DNA of 64,000 bases. Origin: Turneriella parva DSM 21527 (lineage in GTDB: Bacteria; Spirochaetota; Leptospiria; Turneriellales; Turneriellaceae). Positions 26,240 to 34,506 of the stretch are shown here, piece by piece. The notes beneath the pieces were generated by a model, which searched no databases, had not been told where the DNA came from, and saw only the letters and a program-made list of their open reading frames with translations. The translations under genes and the position numbers were made by a program. Positions within the stretch are counted from its first letter, which is position 1. Every line of letters begins with the position of its first letter. The stretch covers positions 1,426,001 through 1,490,000 of the forward strand of contig NC_018020.1 of assembly GCF_000266885.1 (NCBI RefSeq), written 5' to 3'.

Positions 26240-27532
26240 TCAGCGCAGCTTAATCCACAGCAGCGCAGGTTGGTGGTCTGAAATTTGTTGATCGCCGTGA
26301 TCAATAATGTCGGCCAGCCAACTGCCACGCGCTGAATGTAACCAGGCTTCAAAACTGCCGTTGACCACGAGGTGATCAATAGTCGAGCTGTAAGGAATGT
26401 TTGTGAAGCGCGTCGTGTCCACCGTCGGTGATTGTGTCAGAAATTTAACATTTGAATTCGTTTCAATCGCATTCAGTGTGTCGATTGATGTGCAGATGCC
26501 AACCCCCGGCTTCACCTCATCGTTGAGGTCGCCGAGCAGCAGCGTTGGCATCGTGTTCGTTGACGAAACGTATGCGCTCAGGTCGTCGGCCTGCGATTGG
26601 CGGGTGGCGCATGAGGTCGAATCGGTCAAAGCCTTGAGATGCACATTGATCAGCCTGAACTGGCGGTCTGAATGTTTTGCCTGAAAAACGGCCTGCAGCG
26701 GTCGGCGCAGGCAACCATCCCAATCACCGTTGTTGAATGGCGATGTCGCAAGCTCTTCTTGCGAGACGAGCTTCACGAGTGAACGCTTGTAAATATAGGC
26801 GACGCGCGCGCTGCAGCCCGACGATGCGAGCAGGTACGCCCAATCAGACCCAAGATGGCTTGTAACCCACGAGGTGAAGACCGACGCGTCTTTGATCTCT
26901 TGCAGTGCCACTATGTCGAGACCATTATTGAGAACGATATTCGCGACACCCGTTTGTTTCGCCGTTTGGCGCGAAGTGCTGTACGTGCCGTCGAATCCGC
27001 TCGTGAAATATTCGAGGTTAAAGGTGGCAATTTGCAGACAGTCCGCGTCGGCTGCATTATCGCACGCAATTGTTGCATTCGACGGGGACGCCGAAACGGT
27101 CGCGCCCGATGCAGCGTTGCCCGTCTGGTCATAAGCGATGAGTCGGTACCAGTACGTCTGTCCATTTGTTAATGAGGCATCAGTGACGGGGTCGCTGCAA
27201 TTTTCGCACACGAGGGTGCGGGTCGCAGAACTATCGAGATCGGCAGAGCTCGCCGCGCGGTAAATGCGCGTCGCTTTGTAATCACTCTGCGGCGGTGTCT
27301 CCCAGCTGATGCGCAGATTCTGGTTACCCGGTGTGAGCAATACCGATGTCACGTTTGCGGGTGGTGTTGTATCAACGACAGGCGCAGGCGGAGTGTAGGG
27401 CGTGCTCGCGGCTTCTGGCGTGTCTTGCGCATTTACGCGGTTGTTATAGGCGCAGCTTACCGCGCCCAACCCGGCTATCGCGAAAACTGTGGCCGCGCCG
27501 AACCTGCCCCCCATGGCTTTGCGTCGGCCCAC
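26240..27532 (-). CDS. Lipoprotein with fibronectin III and endonuclease/exonuclease/phosphatase domains
   Basis: 430 residues (GTG 27532, or ATG 27514). Lipobox GAVSC. A Pro-rich linker, then a fibronectin type III domain (about 55-150: PPANVTSVLLTPGNQNLRIS), then an EEP domain with IATFNLEYF, VALQEI, LINVHLKAL, LLGDLND, STIDHLVV and SDHQPAL. These hold the expected metal and catalytic Asn, Glu, Asp and His residues, so phosphodiesterase or nuclease activity outside the cytoplasm is likely; the substrate (DNA, lipid, nucleotide) is open. Confidence 0.85.
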   Translation of the reverse strand: MGRRKAMGGRFGAATVFAIAGLGAVSCAYNNRVNAQDTPEAASTPYTPPAPVVDTTPPANVTSVLLTPGNQNLRISWETPPQSDYKATRIYRAASSADLDSSATRTLVCENCSDPVTDASLTNGQTYWYRLIAYDQTGNAASGATVSASPSNATIACDNAADADCLQIATFNLEYFTSGFDGTYSTSRQTAKQTGVANIVLNNGLDIVALQEIKDASVFTSWVTSHLGSDWAYLLASSGCSARVAYIYKRSLVKLVSQEELATSPFNNGDWDGCLRRPLQAVFQAKHSDRQFRLINVHLKALTDSTSCATRQSQADDLSAYVSSTNTMPTLLLGDLNDEVKPGVGICTSIDTLNAIETNSNVKFLTQSPTVDTTRFTNIPYSSTIDHLVVNGSFEAWLHSARGSWLADIIDHGDQQISDHQPALLWIKLR

Positions 27533-27570
27533 AGCGCATGCCGTGTAAAGATTATTTAGGCCTGTGTCAG

Positions 27571-28143
27571 CTAAAGCCGCAGCACTGCGCGAAAGCCCCG
27601 CGCTGCATAATAAGACTCGGCGCCGTTGTGGTATGTGAATACCTGATCGTAGCGCCGGTCGCAGAATAATGCCCCTCCGAGTGCTCGCACGCCGGGGGGT
27701 GTTAGAATCCAGCTTGAGGTCTTCAGATCGAACTCACCACACTCTTGCAGCGCACGGTATTCTTCTTCGCTGAGAATCTCGACGCCCATCGATTTCGCCA
27801 TGGCCATTGCGCTGTTCTTCGGCCTGTGTTCTTTGCGCGATTCGAGCGCTTTCTGGTCGTAACACACGCTGCGCCTACCGGCCGGGCTTTCGGCGCTGCA
27901 GTCTACAAAGCAGATCGCGGTCGCCTTTTTCCCGAGTGTCACCACGTCGGGTTCGCCCCCGCTTGTTTCCATCGCGGCGAGAGCTGCGACTTTCGCAGGG
28001 CTCGCCTCCAGTTTTTGGGCGACCTGTTGCCAGCTAATGCCCTTATGCCGCGAGCTGTTCTTCTCAAAGCGCTCGCGCAATGTCTCAAGCAGAGCGCCAT
28101 TCTTGCCGCCCCCTGTGCTGGGTTTTGCTGCTGACTTTGCCAT
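27571..28143 (-). CDS. DUF4256 family protein
   Basis: 190 residues. METSGGEPDVV, DCSAESPAGRRSVCYD, TSSWILTPPGVRALGGALF and YHNGAESYYAARGFR are the conserved blocks of DUF4256. Its function is not known. Soluble, with conserved Cys, Asp and Arg that could form an active site. It ends a reverse-strand unit downstream of the PDZ-thioredoxin gene, separated by 3 bases. Confidence 0.9.
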   Translation of the reverse strand: MAKSAAKPSTGGGKNGALLETLRERFEKNSSRHKGISWQQVAQKLEASPAKVAALAAMETSGGEPDVVTLGKKATAICFVDCSAESPAGRRSVCYDQKALESRKEHRPKNSAMAMAKSMGVEILSEEEYRALQECGEFDLKTSSWILTPPGVRALGGALFCDRRYDQVFTYHNGAESYYAARGFRAVLRL

Positions 28144-28146
28144 GCT

Positions 28147-28941
28147 CTATTTCTCCCGGCTATTTTTGGCAAGGCGCGTCGCCGTTGCCAGCGCTTCTTC
28201 AAGCCCCCCGCCCGAGGCAAACCCGGCGAAGCGCACCACACCCTCTTGATCGATTACCACGAGCGTCGGGTAACCGGCAACGCGGTACTTTAGACCAATG
28301 TCGTTTGCCGCATCGATCAAAATCGCATAAGGCGGATTTCTATTTCGGTAGAATGCTTTTACCGTCGCCATGTCTTCATTCGTAATGCCTGCAATTTCAA
28401 CCGCCGTGTTTTCTTTCTTTCGTCTGAAATCCTCAAGTGCATGCCGCACACTCTCACAGGGGCCGCACCAGGTCGCCCAAAAGTCGAGAATCACAACCTT
28501 GCCTTTGGGCAGCGACCACGTTGATTTGCCGTTCAAGAGTGGCAGCGCGATTACCGGCGCACGTTCACTCACGAGCGACGTGGCATCGAGGCGTTCGCCA
28601 AGAGCAACCTGCAGCGTTTCAATGCGAGTGCGCCGCATGTATTCAATGGCGACGACAGTACCCGCGTTATATTTCTGAATTTCGGTGAATAGCTGGCGCG
28701 TGTTCAGAATCTCGACCTTGTTGACCGACAAGATCACATCACCCGCCTTGAGACCCGCGCGCTCAGCCGCCGAATCAGGCATGATTTTCTGTATCAACAC
28801 ACCTCTCGGCGCCTGCGTGTGCACAACGCCGAGCAACGGTTTGCGCACCTTGTCGTCGGTGCCTGTTTTTTCTGCCGCCAAATCCGGGGCCCACAGCGCG
28901 ACAAAAACAAAGCTGCATGCCATAAATTTCATGTTGCTCAT
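28147..28941 (-). CDS. Exported PDZ-thioredoxin (TlpA-like) fusion
   Basis: 264 residues. Signal peptide (MKFMACSFVFVALWAPDLAA), PDZ domain about 35-115 (GVLIQKIMPDSAAERAGLKA), TlpA-type thioredoxin domain about 125-255 with the redox site WATWCGPC (155-162) and cis-Pro in AGYPTLVV. Probably a periplasmic thiol reductant, with the PDZ domain choosing C-terminal peptides of clients. Overlaps the upstream membrane protein by 4 bases. Confidence 0.88.
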   Translation of the reverse strand: MSNMKFMACSFVFVALWAPDLAAEKTGTDDKVRKPLLGVVHTQAPRGVLIQKIMPDSAAERAGLKAGDVILSVNKVEILNTRQLFTEIQKYNAGTVVAIEYMRRTRIETLQVALGERLDATSLVSERAPVIALPLLNGKSTWSLPKGKVVILDFWATWCGPCESVRHALEDFRRKKENTAVEIAGITNEDMATVKAFYRNRNPPYAILIDAANDIGLKYRVAGYPTLVVIDQEGVVRFAGFASGGGLEEALATATRLAKNSREK

Positions 28942-29336
28942 GTGATGGTCACCTTACCGGCAAACGCGGCTTCAAACCCGTCGCGTCCACTTAACCAAAC
29001 TTCGATTCTCTGCGGGTATTCCGTATTCGTGTGGTAAATGCGATAACCCTTGCGGAACAAAAAGTTGCGCCGCTCGATTTTGGTGATCATAGTGAAGGGT
29101 AGGTAATACTGTTTGTCGCAGCTCACGATCACGAAATCGCTATAAACCGCCAATCTGATAAACGGGCCCTTGTAGGTTAACCAACCAATGACCCCTGCGC
29201 AGGTTTCGGTGAAAAGGGGCTTCTTGCCTGCCTCGCTCGCGTGCATGCGGTCCTTGCGCCGAAAGATATACGCGAAGATGCCCCCGACTATCAATAAGAT
29301 CAGAATCGGAAACGCCGCAAAATAATCTGTCGACAT
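28938..29336 (-). CDS. Small membrane-anchored protein, unknown function
   Basis: 132 residues from ATG 29336. One N-terminal membrane helix (FAAFPILILLIVGGIFAYIF) is followed by RRKDR and a soluble, strand-rich domain (YLPFTMITKIERRNFLFRKG) that looks like a PH-type fold. The ATGA overlap with the PDZ-thioredoxin gene suggests a shared envelope role. Confidence 0.6.
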   Translation of the reverse strand: MSTDYFAAFPILILLIVGGIFAYIFRRKDRMHASEAGKKPLFTETCAGVIGWLTYKGPFIRLAVYSDFVIVSCDKQYYLPFTMITKIERRNFLFRKGYRIYHTNTEYPQRIEVWLSGRDGFEAAFAGKVTIT

Positions 29337-29416
29337 GCATAACGGCAAACCTACGAAGCGCGGCGTCCAGCGAATTTGTCAGAATATCGCATACAGCGTA
29401 CAGTTCGCGACATCTC

Positions 29417-29992
29417 TCAGACCTCTGTAGCGGTCGGTGCAGCACACGCGATAATAAACGCATGGCGCTGCGGGTATTGGTCGAGCTCGACGTGGCGAAT
29501 CTGGCAGCCGAGTTGTATCAACAGGCGTAGGTTCTCATTAACGCCGATTGAACCATAGGGAAACTCGTCTCCATGCCATTTTGATCGATGGTTGCCGACA
29601 GCATCGCCCAGTGAGTAGATGAGAATGCCCTCTTCGCTTAGCATACCATGTAGTTGTCTGATCACACTCTCATGCTCGTGCAGAAGCAAGTGAAAGATGC
29701 TGTCCCATGCGATTATAAGGTCGTATGAATTATCGCTCCTCCAACTTCTTATGTCTGCAACTTCGAGCTGCGCATCAGAATGTTGTTGCGCGGCGAGCCG
29801 TACCATCTCAGCAGAGGCGTCGATGCCGCTGACCTTAAAGCCCTGCTCACCCAGCAGTCGAAAAATTCGGCCGCCGCTACCACAACCGACGTCGAGGGCG
29901 TTGCGCCGATTCTGACAATATCCATCAAAGTGCCTCTGCGAAATCTCTTTCTTGCGTCAAAGCGATTCTAAACAGGAGGAATCCCCCTTCAT
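29417..29992 (-). pseudogene. SAM-dependent methyltransferase, disrupted 5' end
   Basis: Motif I NALDVGCGSGGRIFRLLGEQ and SGIDASAEMVRLAA are class I methyltransferase hallmarks and continue to VRLAAQQHSD... and the C-terminus at 29417. The first usable ATG in the uninterrupted frame (29806) lies after motif I. An upstream ATG (29992) is in the same frame, but codon 12 is TGA (29957-29959). Either the gene is inactivated or a rare start between the two is used. The N-terminal helix common in the family is missing. Confidence 0.6.
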
Positions 29993-30116
29993 GTGACATA
30001 ATGCGCTTTTGGCTTGGCGGCCTGTCTGCTGACCGTAGCTATGGATTTCCCGAGCTGCAGAGCCCTTCTGCCCTCATAATACTTTACACCCTGTCGCGCG
30101 CTACAAATTTGCATCC

Positions 30117-30287
30117 ATGAAACGGACATGGCAGCCCGCAAACAAGAAACGCAACCGCACACACGGTTTTCGCGCGCGCAATGAGACTGCCGCAGGTCGT
30201 GACGTATTGCGTCGCCGCCGGCAAAAAGGCCGCTGGAAGCTGACCGTTTCTGACGAACGCCGCCGCTGGGATATCGTAAAGCGCTAA
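30117..30287 (+). CDS. rpmH: 50S ribosomal protein L34
   Basis: 56 residues, [18 protein letters not shown] to WDIVKR. The start MKRTWQP and R-rich middle [20 protein letters not shown] are unmistakable L34. A bit longer than the usual 44-46 residues at the C-terminus. Followed by rnpA after a structured 104-base gap. TTTACA lies 28 bases before the ATG. Confidence 0.95.
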   Translation: MKRTWQPANKKRNRTHGFRARNETAAGRDVLRRRRQKGRWKLTVSDERRRWDIVKR

Positions 30288-30308
30288 GGAGGTACTGCAG
30301 GTACCTCC
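30288..30308 (+). promoter_or_regulatory. Hairpin masking a Shine-Dalgarno-like sequence
   Basis: GGAGGTAC (30288-30295) pairs perfectly with GTACCTCC (30301-30308) across TGCAG, immediately after the rpmH stop. No start codon is suitably placed after it, so the AGGAGGT may be a mimic or a processing signal. Confidence 0.5.
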
Positions 30309-30311
30309 GGG

Positions 30312-30420
30312 GCTGACCGTTGAAGCCGCGTTGCACGGAAAGCAGCGTAGCGCTTTAGCAGCAGTTCGCCCTGCGAACTGCGAGGCTTTCCGTGCATGCG
30401 GATACACTTCAACGGTCAGC
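30312..30420 (+). promoter_or_regulatory. Nested inverted repeats in the rpmH-rnpA gap
   Basis: GCTGACCGTTGAAG (30312-30325) pairs with CTTCAACGGTCAGC (30407-30420). Inside, GCACGGAAAGC (30333-30343) pairs with GCTTTCCGTGC (30385-30395), and GCAGTTCGC-CCT-GCGAACTGC forms 30361-30381. The structure covers the likely rnpA GTG start (30392) and its GAGG (30382-30385). Confidence 0.65.
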
Positions 30421-30793
30421 AGACAATAAGAATTTCAAGCGCTCTGATTTCTTCACAAGTCTCAAGCTTAAAAAGCGAATGGACCACCTCTTCAAGAGCG
30501 GTGGCAAAGCCTTCGGCAAAAGCCTCATGCTTCGGTTCGATCGTAGTAAAGAGGTAGATCCCTCTTTTCAGGTCGTTTTTGCAGTCAGCCGCAAACTCGG
30601 CGATGCACACGTGCGCAACCGCATCAAGCGGCGCCTGCGCGAGGCGCTCTTTCACCTTCTTAAACAAAAAACAGTGAAACAATCGGGCTTTGAACTGGCG
30701 ATCATTCCCAAGAAAGAGGTTGCGGATATCGAATTTTCTGATCTGGTCGCCGATTTGCAGTCGGCATTGAAGCGGTTACCCAAAAATCCATAA
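30392..30793 (+). CDS. rnpA: Ribonuclease P protein component
   Basis: 133 residues from GTG 30392. The core FAVSRKLGDAHVRNRIKRRLREAL is the RnpA RNR motif that contacts P RNA; FKRSDFFTSLKLKKR opens the fold. The N-terminal ~15 residues are encoded inside an inverted-repeat structure; no better start exists before the conserved region. Matures tRNA 5' ends with the catalytic RNA. yidD, usually next, is at 38087. Confidence 0.92.
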   Translation: MHADTLQRSADNKNFKRSDFFTSLKLKKRMDHLFKSGGKAFGKSLMLRFDRSKEVDPSFQVVFAVSRKLGDAHVRNRIKRRLREALFHLLKQKTVKQSGFELAIIPKKEVADIEFSDLVADLQSALKRLPKNP

Positions 30794-30861
30794 CATCGGC
30801 TGCGAGCTCGGCGTTTTCGATGCGGCGACGGGCAGCAGGGGTAATATCGCAAAGATATCTG

Positions 30862-30890
30862 TTTACGAGACAAGCCCGCCCGGTTAACGT
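30862..30890 (+). promoter_or_regulatory. Leaderless-type promoter of the EAL gene
   Basis: TTTACG (30862-30867), 17 bases, TAACGT (30885-30890), then six bases to ATG 30897. Confidence 0.45.
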
Positions 30891-30896
30891 TTCCCG

Positions 30897-32747
30897 ATGC
30901 CCTTTCAACCGGCAAATCTAACGACGCTTGCGGCGCGCCACCAGCGCCTTATGCAGATTCGTTATGGCGAAGAGAGCCATGGCCTCGGCACCGAACAAAA
31001 GTTGCAGCGTATATTGCAGTATTGTGCAGAAGAGCTCGACGTTGCCCGTGTCGCCATTTGGCGGTTCAACGCCGCGGCCGACACGATTGTGCACACCATG
31101 CAGCATGAACGCGGACGTTACCATGACAAAATCGGCAGCGAACTTCGCGCCGAAGAGTTTCCCCGCTATTTTACAGCGCTCAATCAAGACCGCATCATCA
31201 ATGCCAATGACGCCTATGCAGACGCACGCACCGCAGAGTTTGTGGAGCAATATCTAAAGCCTCTTCATATCAGAGCGTTGCTCGATGCCCCGGTATTTGC
31301 CGGTGGCAAGCTGGCAGGTGTGCTCTGTATCGAAGTCGAAGAACATGTTCGCGAGTGGTCGCTGCTCGATATTTCATTCGCCGCCGCCGCTGCCGACTCG
31401 GTGTCAGCCATCAACGAACAGAACTTATGGGAAGAAGAACGCCGTTATAACGGCTTTCTCGAACAGTTTGATTCACTCACAGGCCTTATCAACCGCCGCG
31501 GCTTTCAACAGCATGTCTTTCGCGACATAGCGTCAGAACCCGAAGCGCGCCACGTGCTCGCGCTGCTCGGGCTCGATGCCTTTACCGCTGTGAACGACAA
31601 ATATGGCCAGTTCGTCGCGAACAACTCGCTGAAGCTGCTCGGCGAACGTGCGCTGCGTGTCTGCGCGCAGCACGGTAGTCTTTCAGGGCGCATCACCGGC
31701 GATACCCTGGGCTTCTGGCTTGCGCACCCAAAAGACCAGGCGCAGGTCGACCGCTTTCTCGATGACATACGTGCGATTGTTGCCACCCCCGTAGTTACCG
31801 AATATGGTATCAGCATTTCTATCGGCGGCACGACGGGCGTGTATGTCCATGCCGCCGGTGAACGGGCAGCACCAGACCCAATTCTCGCCGCTGAGATCGT
31901 ACTCAAGAACACGAAGCGCGAGAACAAAGGTGGTGTCGGGTTTTTCACTGAAAGCGGCTACCGGCTGCTGCAAGACAAAACGCGCATGATCGACGACATA
32001 CAGAGCGCGTTGGCGAAAGGGCAGTTTTCTGCATGGTACCAACCGATCTTTGATGCGCGTACGAAACTCTATATCGGCGTCGAGGCGCTCGTGCGCTGGC
32101 ACCACCCTGACTTTGGGCTGCTCGCACCCGCGCGCTTTCTGCCGCTCGTCGTCGAGAGCGGTAAGTCCCGGGTGCTCGGCCAGTTTATGCTGGCGCAGGC
32201 CTGCCAAGATGCAGCTAGTCTGCTCGGCGAAGGCCTCGACGTGGGCCGCGTTTCGGTCAACCTGTCGGCAGACCAGCTTTACGACCTGCAATTGGTGCCC
32301 GACATCGCGCAGCTGCTCGCCAAAAACTCGCTGCCAGGGGCAAATCTCGAGCTCGAAGTCATCGAAGAGCTGATCGGTGGCAACTTTGATTTGGTGCACG
32401 CGCAGCTGACTCGACTGCGTGAAGCCGGTATCGGCATCAGCGTCGACGACTTCGGCACGGGCTATTCGTCGCTTTCCCGTCTCAAGCTGTTACCAGTGCA
32501 GAAAATCAAGATCGATAAATCGTTCATCGACGGTCTGCCACATTCGGGTAACGACGCTTCAATCGTGCGCTCGATTATTGCGCTGGGCCGTGCGCTGCAG
32601 CTCGAACTCGTCGCAGAGGGTGTTGAAACAGCAGAGCAATCAGCCTGGCTCGAACGCGAAGGTGTCGATTATTTGCAGGGCTTCTTTTATGCGAAGCCCC
32701 TCAGTGCAGAGGGCCTGCGCGAGTTTTTGAGAAAACGTGTCGCCTGA
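30897..32747 (+). CDS. GAF-GGDEF-EAL protein, likely c-di-GMP phosphodiesterase
   Basis: 616 residues. GAF sensor about 30-175; GGDEF-like domain 185-350 with the signature degraded to TGDTL (267-271), so no cyclase activity is expected. EAL domain 365-612 keeps E396-A-L, VNLS (454-457), DDFGTGYSS (517-525), KIDKSFI (539-545) and AEGVET (573-578), the metal and catalytic residues. Predicted to hydrolyse c-di-GMP in the cytoplasm in response to a GAF ligand. The inactive GGDEF may bind GTP allosterically. Confidence 0.92.
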   Translation: MPFQPANLTTLAARHQRLMQIRYGEESHGLGTEQKLQRILQYCAEELDVARVAIWRFNAAADTIVHTMQHERGRYHDKIGSELRAEEFPRYFTALNQDRIINANDAYADARTAEFVEQYLKPLHIRALLDAPVFAGGKLAGVLCIEVEEHVREWSLLDISFAAAAADSVSAINEQNLWEEERRYNGFLEQFDSLTGLINRRGFQQHVFRDIASEPEARHVLALLGLDAFTAVNDKYGQFVANNSLKLLGERALRVCAQHGSLSGRITGDTLGFWLAHPKDQAQVDRFLDDIRAIVATPVVTEYGISISIGGTTGVYVHAAGERAAPDPILAAEIVLKNTKRENKGGVGFFTESGYRLLQDKTRMIDDIQSALAKGQFSAWYQPIFDARTKLYIGVEALVRWHHPDFGLLAPARFLPLVVESGKSRVLGQFMLAQACQDAASLLGEGLDVGRVSVNLSADQLYDLQLVPDIAQLLAKNSLPGANLELEVIEELIGGNFDLVHAQLTRLREAGIGISVDDFGTGYSSLSRLKLLPVQKIKIDKSFIDGLPHSGNDASIVRSIIALGRALQLELVAEGVETAEQSAWLEREGVDYLQGFFYAKPLSAEGLREFLRKRVA

Positions 32748-32761
32748 GCGAATCTTGCCGA

Positions 32762-33535
32762 TCAGATTACACCGGCAGCCAATGCGACAGCCAGCGCAAA
32801 CACCAGCACTGAAACAGTGTACTGCACGAAAGCCAGAGTGACCTTCTTTAATAGCTGGCTGCCGAGCCAGGCGCCGGCAAAGGCGGCCGCGATCGCAGAA
32901 AAGAGCAGAACCATATTCTCTTGCACCAGCGTGACACTCAGCCGCGTCGAATAGATGCCGAGCCGCGTGATGTCGATCGCGCACGCAATCACAACCCCGG
33001 TCGCCACAAACGCTTCTTTACTTAATCCGCATTTTATCAAAAAGGCGCTGCGCAGGGCGCCCTGGTGCCCGGTGAGCCCGCCAAAAAAACCACTCAGCGC
33101 CCCGCCGAGCATCAGTTTATTTCTATCGAACTGCAAAGCGCGCAACCTCGGCAGAAGTTCGAACAGCACGAACACAATCATGAGCGCAGCAACAATCAGC
33201 TTCAACAGGCGGATCTCAAACGTCTTCGTGCCGGCCTGCCAGACGAAAAGTGCGGTCTGGTTCGGTATCAGCCCGAGCAGCAAAGCGCCTATTGCCGCCC
33301 CCACAATCGCGGTCACACCGAAGCGCAGCACAACCGGCCAGTCGACATGCCGGCGCACGAGTGCAAATTTGAACAGATTGTTGAGCAGGTGCACGATACC
33401 CGTCAGTGCTATCGCCGTCTCAACCGGAAAAAAGATCGCCATGAACGGCGTCAGAATCGTGCCGAGCCCGAACCCCGAGAAGAAGGTGAGCACCGAAGCA
33501 GCGAGCGCGACGAACGTGATGAGGGTTATTTCCAT
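32762..33535 (-). CDS. TauE/SafE-family permease
   Basis: 257 residues, about eight membrane segments. The two halves carry the family's glycine-rich repeats: FFSGFGLGTILTPFMAIFFP near the start and ALSGFFGGLTGHQGALRSAF in the middle. The family exports sulfite, organosulfonates or similar anions; the substrate is not deducible. Convergent with the EAL gene, 14 bases apart. Confidence 0.88.
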   Translation of the reverse strand: MEITLITFVALAASVLTFFSGFGLGTILTPFMAIFFPVETAIALTGIVHLLNNLFKFALVRRHVDWPVVLRFGVTAIVGAAIGALLLGLIPNQTALFVWQAGTKTFEIRLLKLIVAALMIVFVLFELLPRLRALQFDRNKLMLGGALSGFFGGLTGHQGALRSAFLIKCGLSKEAFVATGVVIACAIDITRLGIYSTRLSVTLVQENMVLLFSAIAAAFAGAWLGSQLLKKVTLAFVQYTVSVLVFALAVALAAGVI

Positions 33536-33696
33536 GTGTTTCTTGGAAAAGTGAAACAGTATATTTTCTGGCTCGTCAATTGTTTTCGGTTTTCTTCAAG
33601 AGAAGAGCCACCCCGGCCGTTGGCGACACCTTCTCAACGAGGCGAGGAGAGGGGCGTGCTGTGATTTGCATGCTTGGGTGAGACTTTAGGCCCTGC

Positions 33697-34425
33697 CTAG
33701 AGAGATCTTTGCATCACTCGAAAAGATTTAATCGCCGCAGGCTTGGCAATGCCTTTGTAAGACCAAAATGCCGTTAGTGAATCAACGAGTATCTCCATCG
33801 TTGCGGATAAATAGCCTTTCAAGTGTACAGGGTTAAAAGCAGGGTGCAATAGCATGCTTTTGGCTTGTCCATTTGAGATTGGCGCATAAGATTTATCGAG
33901 CATTTTTGGACTGGTGTGGACATATTTACTCAAAAAGGCATATAAGCTGTCATAATCAGTTTCGCTACCTAGGTCTCTGAAGACATGCTTTATTGACTGG
34001 TGTTTTTTTAAGCCTAATTCCTTGGCTCGCAATTCGGCCCTTTCGAACTCAGCGAGTATAGCTTGAATTGATTCTTCCGAGTCATATAAGCTTCTAAGCA
34101 GTGAGTCTTGAGGTGCTGCCCTCGCATTTACGGCAGCGGTTCTTTCTCGCTTCAATTCTTCAAAGAAAAGCTGTTTCAGATGCTTCTCATCTTTCAGGTG
34201 AAGTTTCAAATCATTTGAGGCTTCATATATGCTGCGCATCAAAATAGGTATGCCGGTTAAGGTTTCGCGTCGACCTAATATTTCTACAGAGTAAGCTAAG
34301 TCGAATTGCTTTGCGAGCATCGTGCCAGCAATGTGGTCACGCGCGGATGGGCCGTCAAATACCAAGCATGCTAATTCAGATTTGTACTCTTCTAGAAACT
34401 TTCCGTACTTATCGATCAAAAGCAT
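33697..34425 (-). CDS. DUF5677-like protein next to the nuclease-helicase gene
   Basis: 242 residues, all-helical, no membrane segment. ETLTGIPILMRSIYEASNDL and LYAFLSKYVHTSPKML (Tyr-Val-His in a late helix) resemble DUF5677 proteins, which I associate with defence neighbourhoods; this recollection needs checking. Function unknown. It follows the nuclease-helicase gene by 81 bases on the same strand and shares its A+T-rich composition, so the two may form one unit. The preceding gap (33536-33696) shows only a weak GC-rich repeat remnant. Confidence 0.6.
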   Translation of the reverse strand: MLLIDKYGKFLEEYKSELACLVFDGPSARDHIAGTMLAKQFDLAYSVEILGRRETLTGIPILMRSIYEASNDLKLHLKDEKHLKQLFFEELKRERTAAVNARAAPQDSLLRSLYDSEESIQAILAEFERAELRAKELGLKKHQSIKHVFRDLGSETDYDSLYAFLSKYVHTSPKMLDKSYAPISNGQAKSMLLHPAFNPVHLKGYLSATMEILVDSLTAFWSYKGIAKPAAIKSFRVMQRSL

Positions 34426-34506
34426 ATATTGTCCTATAGCCTAGCAATGATCTGTCTCGCAGGCATTAGTATTGCAAGCATTATGGTGCACGAAATACTC
34501 AGTTTT

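Noticed and set aside
29957-29959. TGA as selenocysteine
   Set aside because: Codon 12 of a methyltransferase is not a known Sec position and no SECIS-like hairpin follows; a disrupted gene is simpler.
30000-30420. Replication origin next to rpmH
   Set aside because: No dnaA or dnaN gene and no cluster of DnaA boxes; the palindromes fit RNA structure better.
33065-33664. 199-codon open frame on the plus strand opposite the TauE-like permease
   Set aside because: Composition is that of a reverse-strand shadow, and the permease on the minus strand is clearly real.
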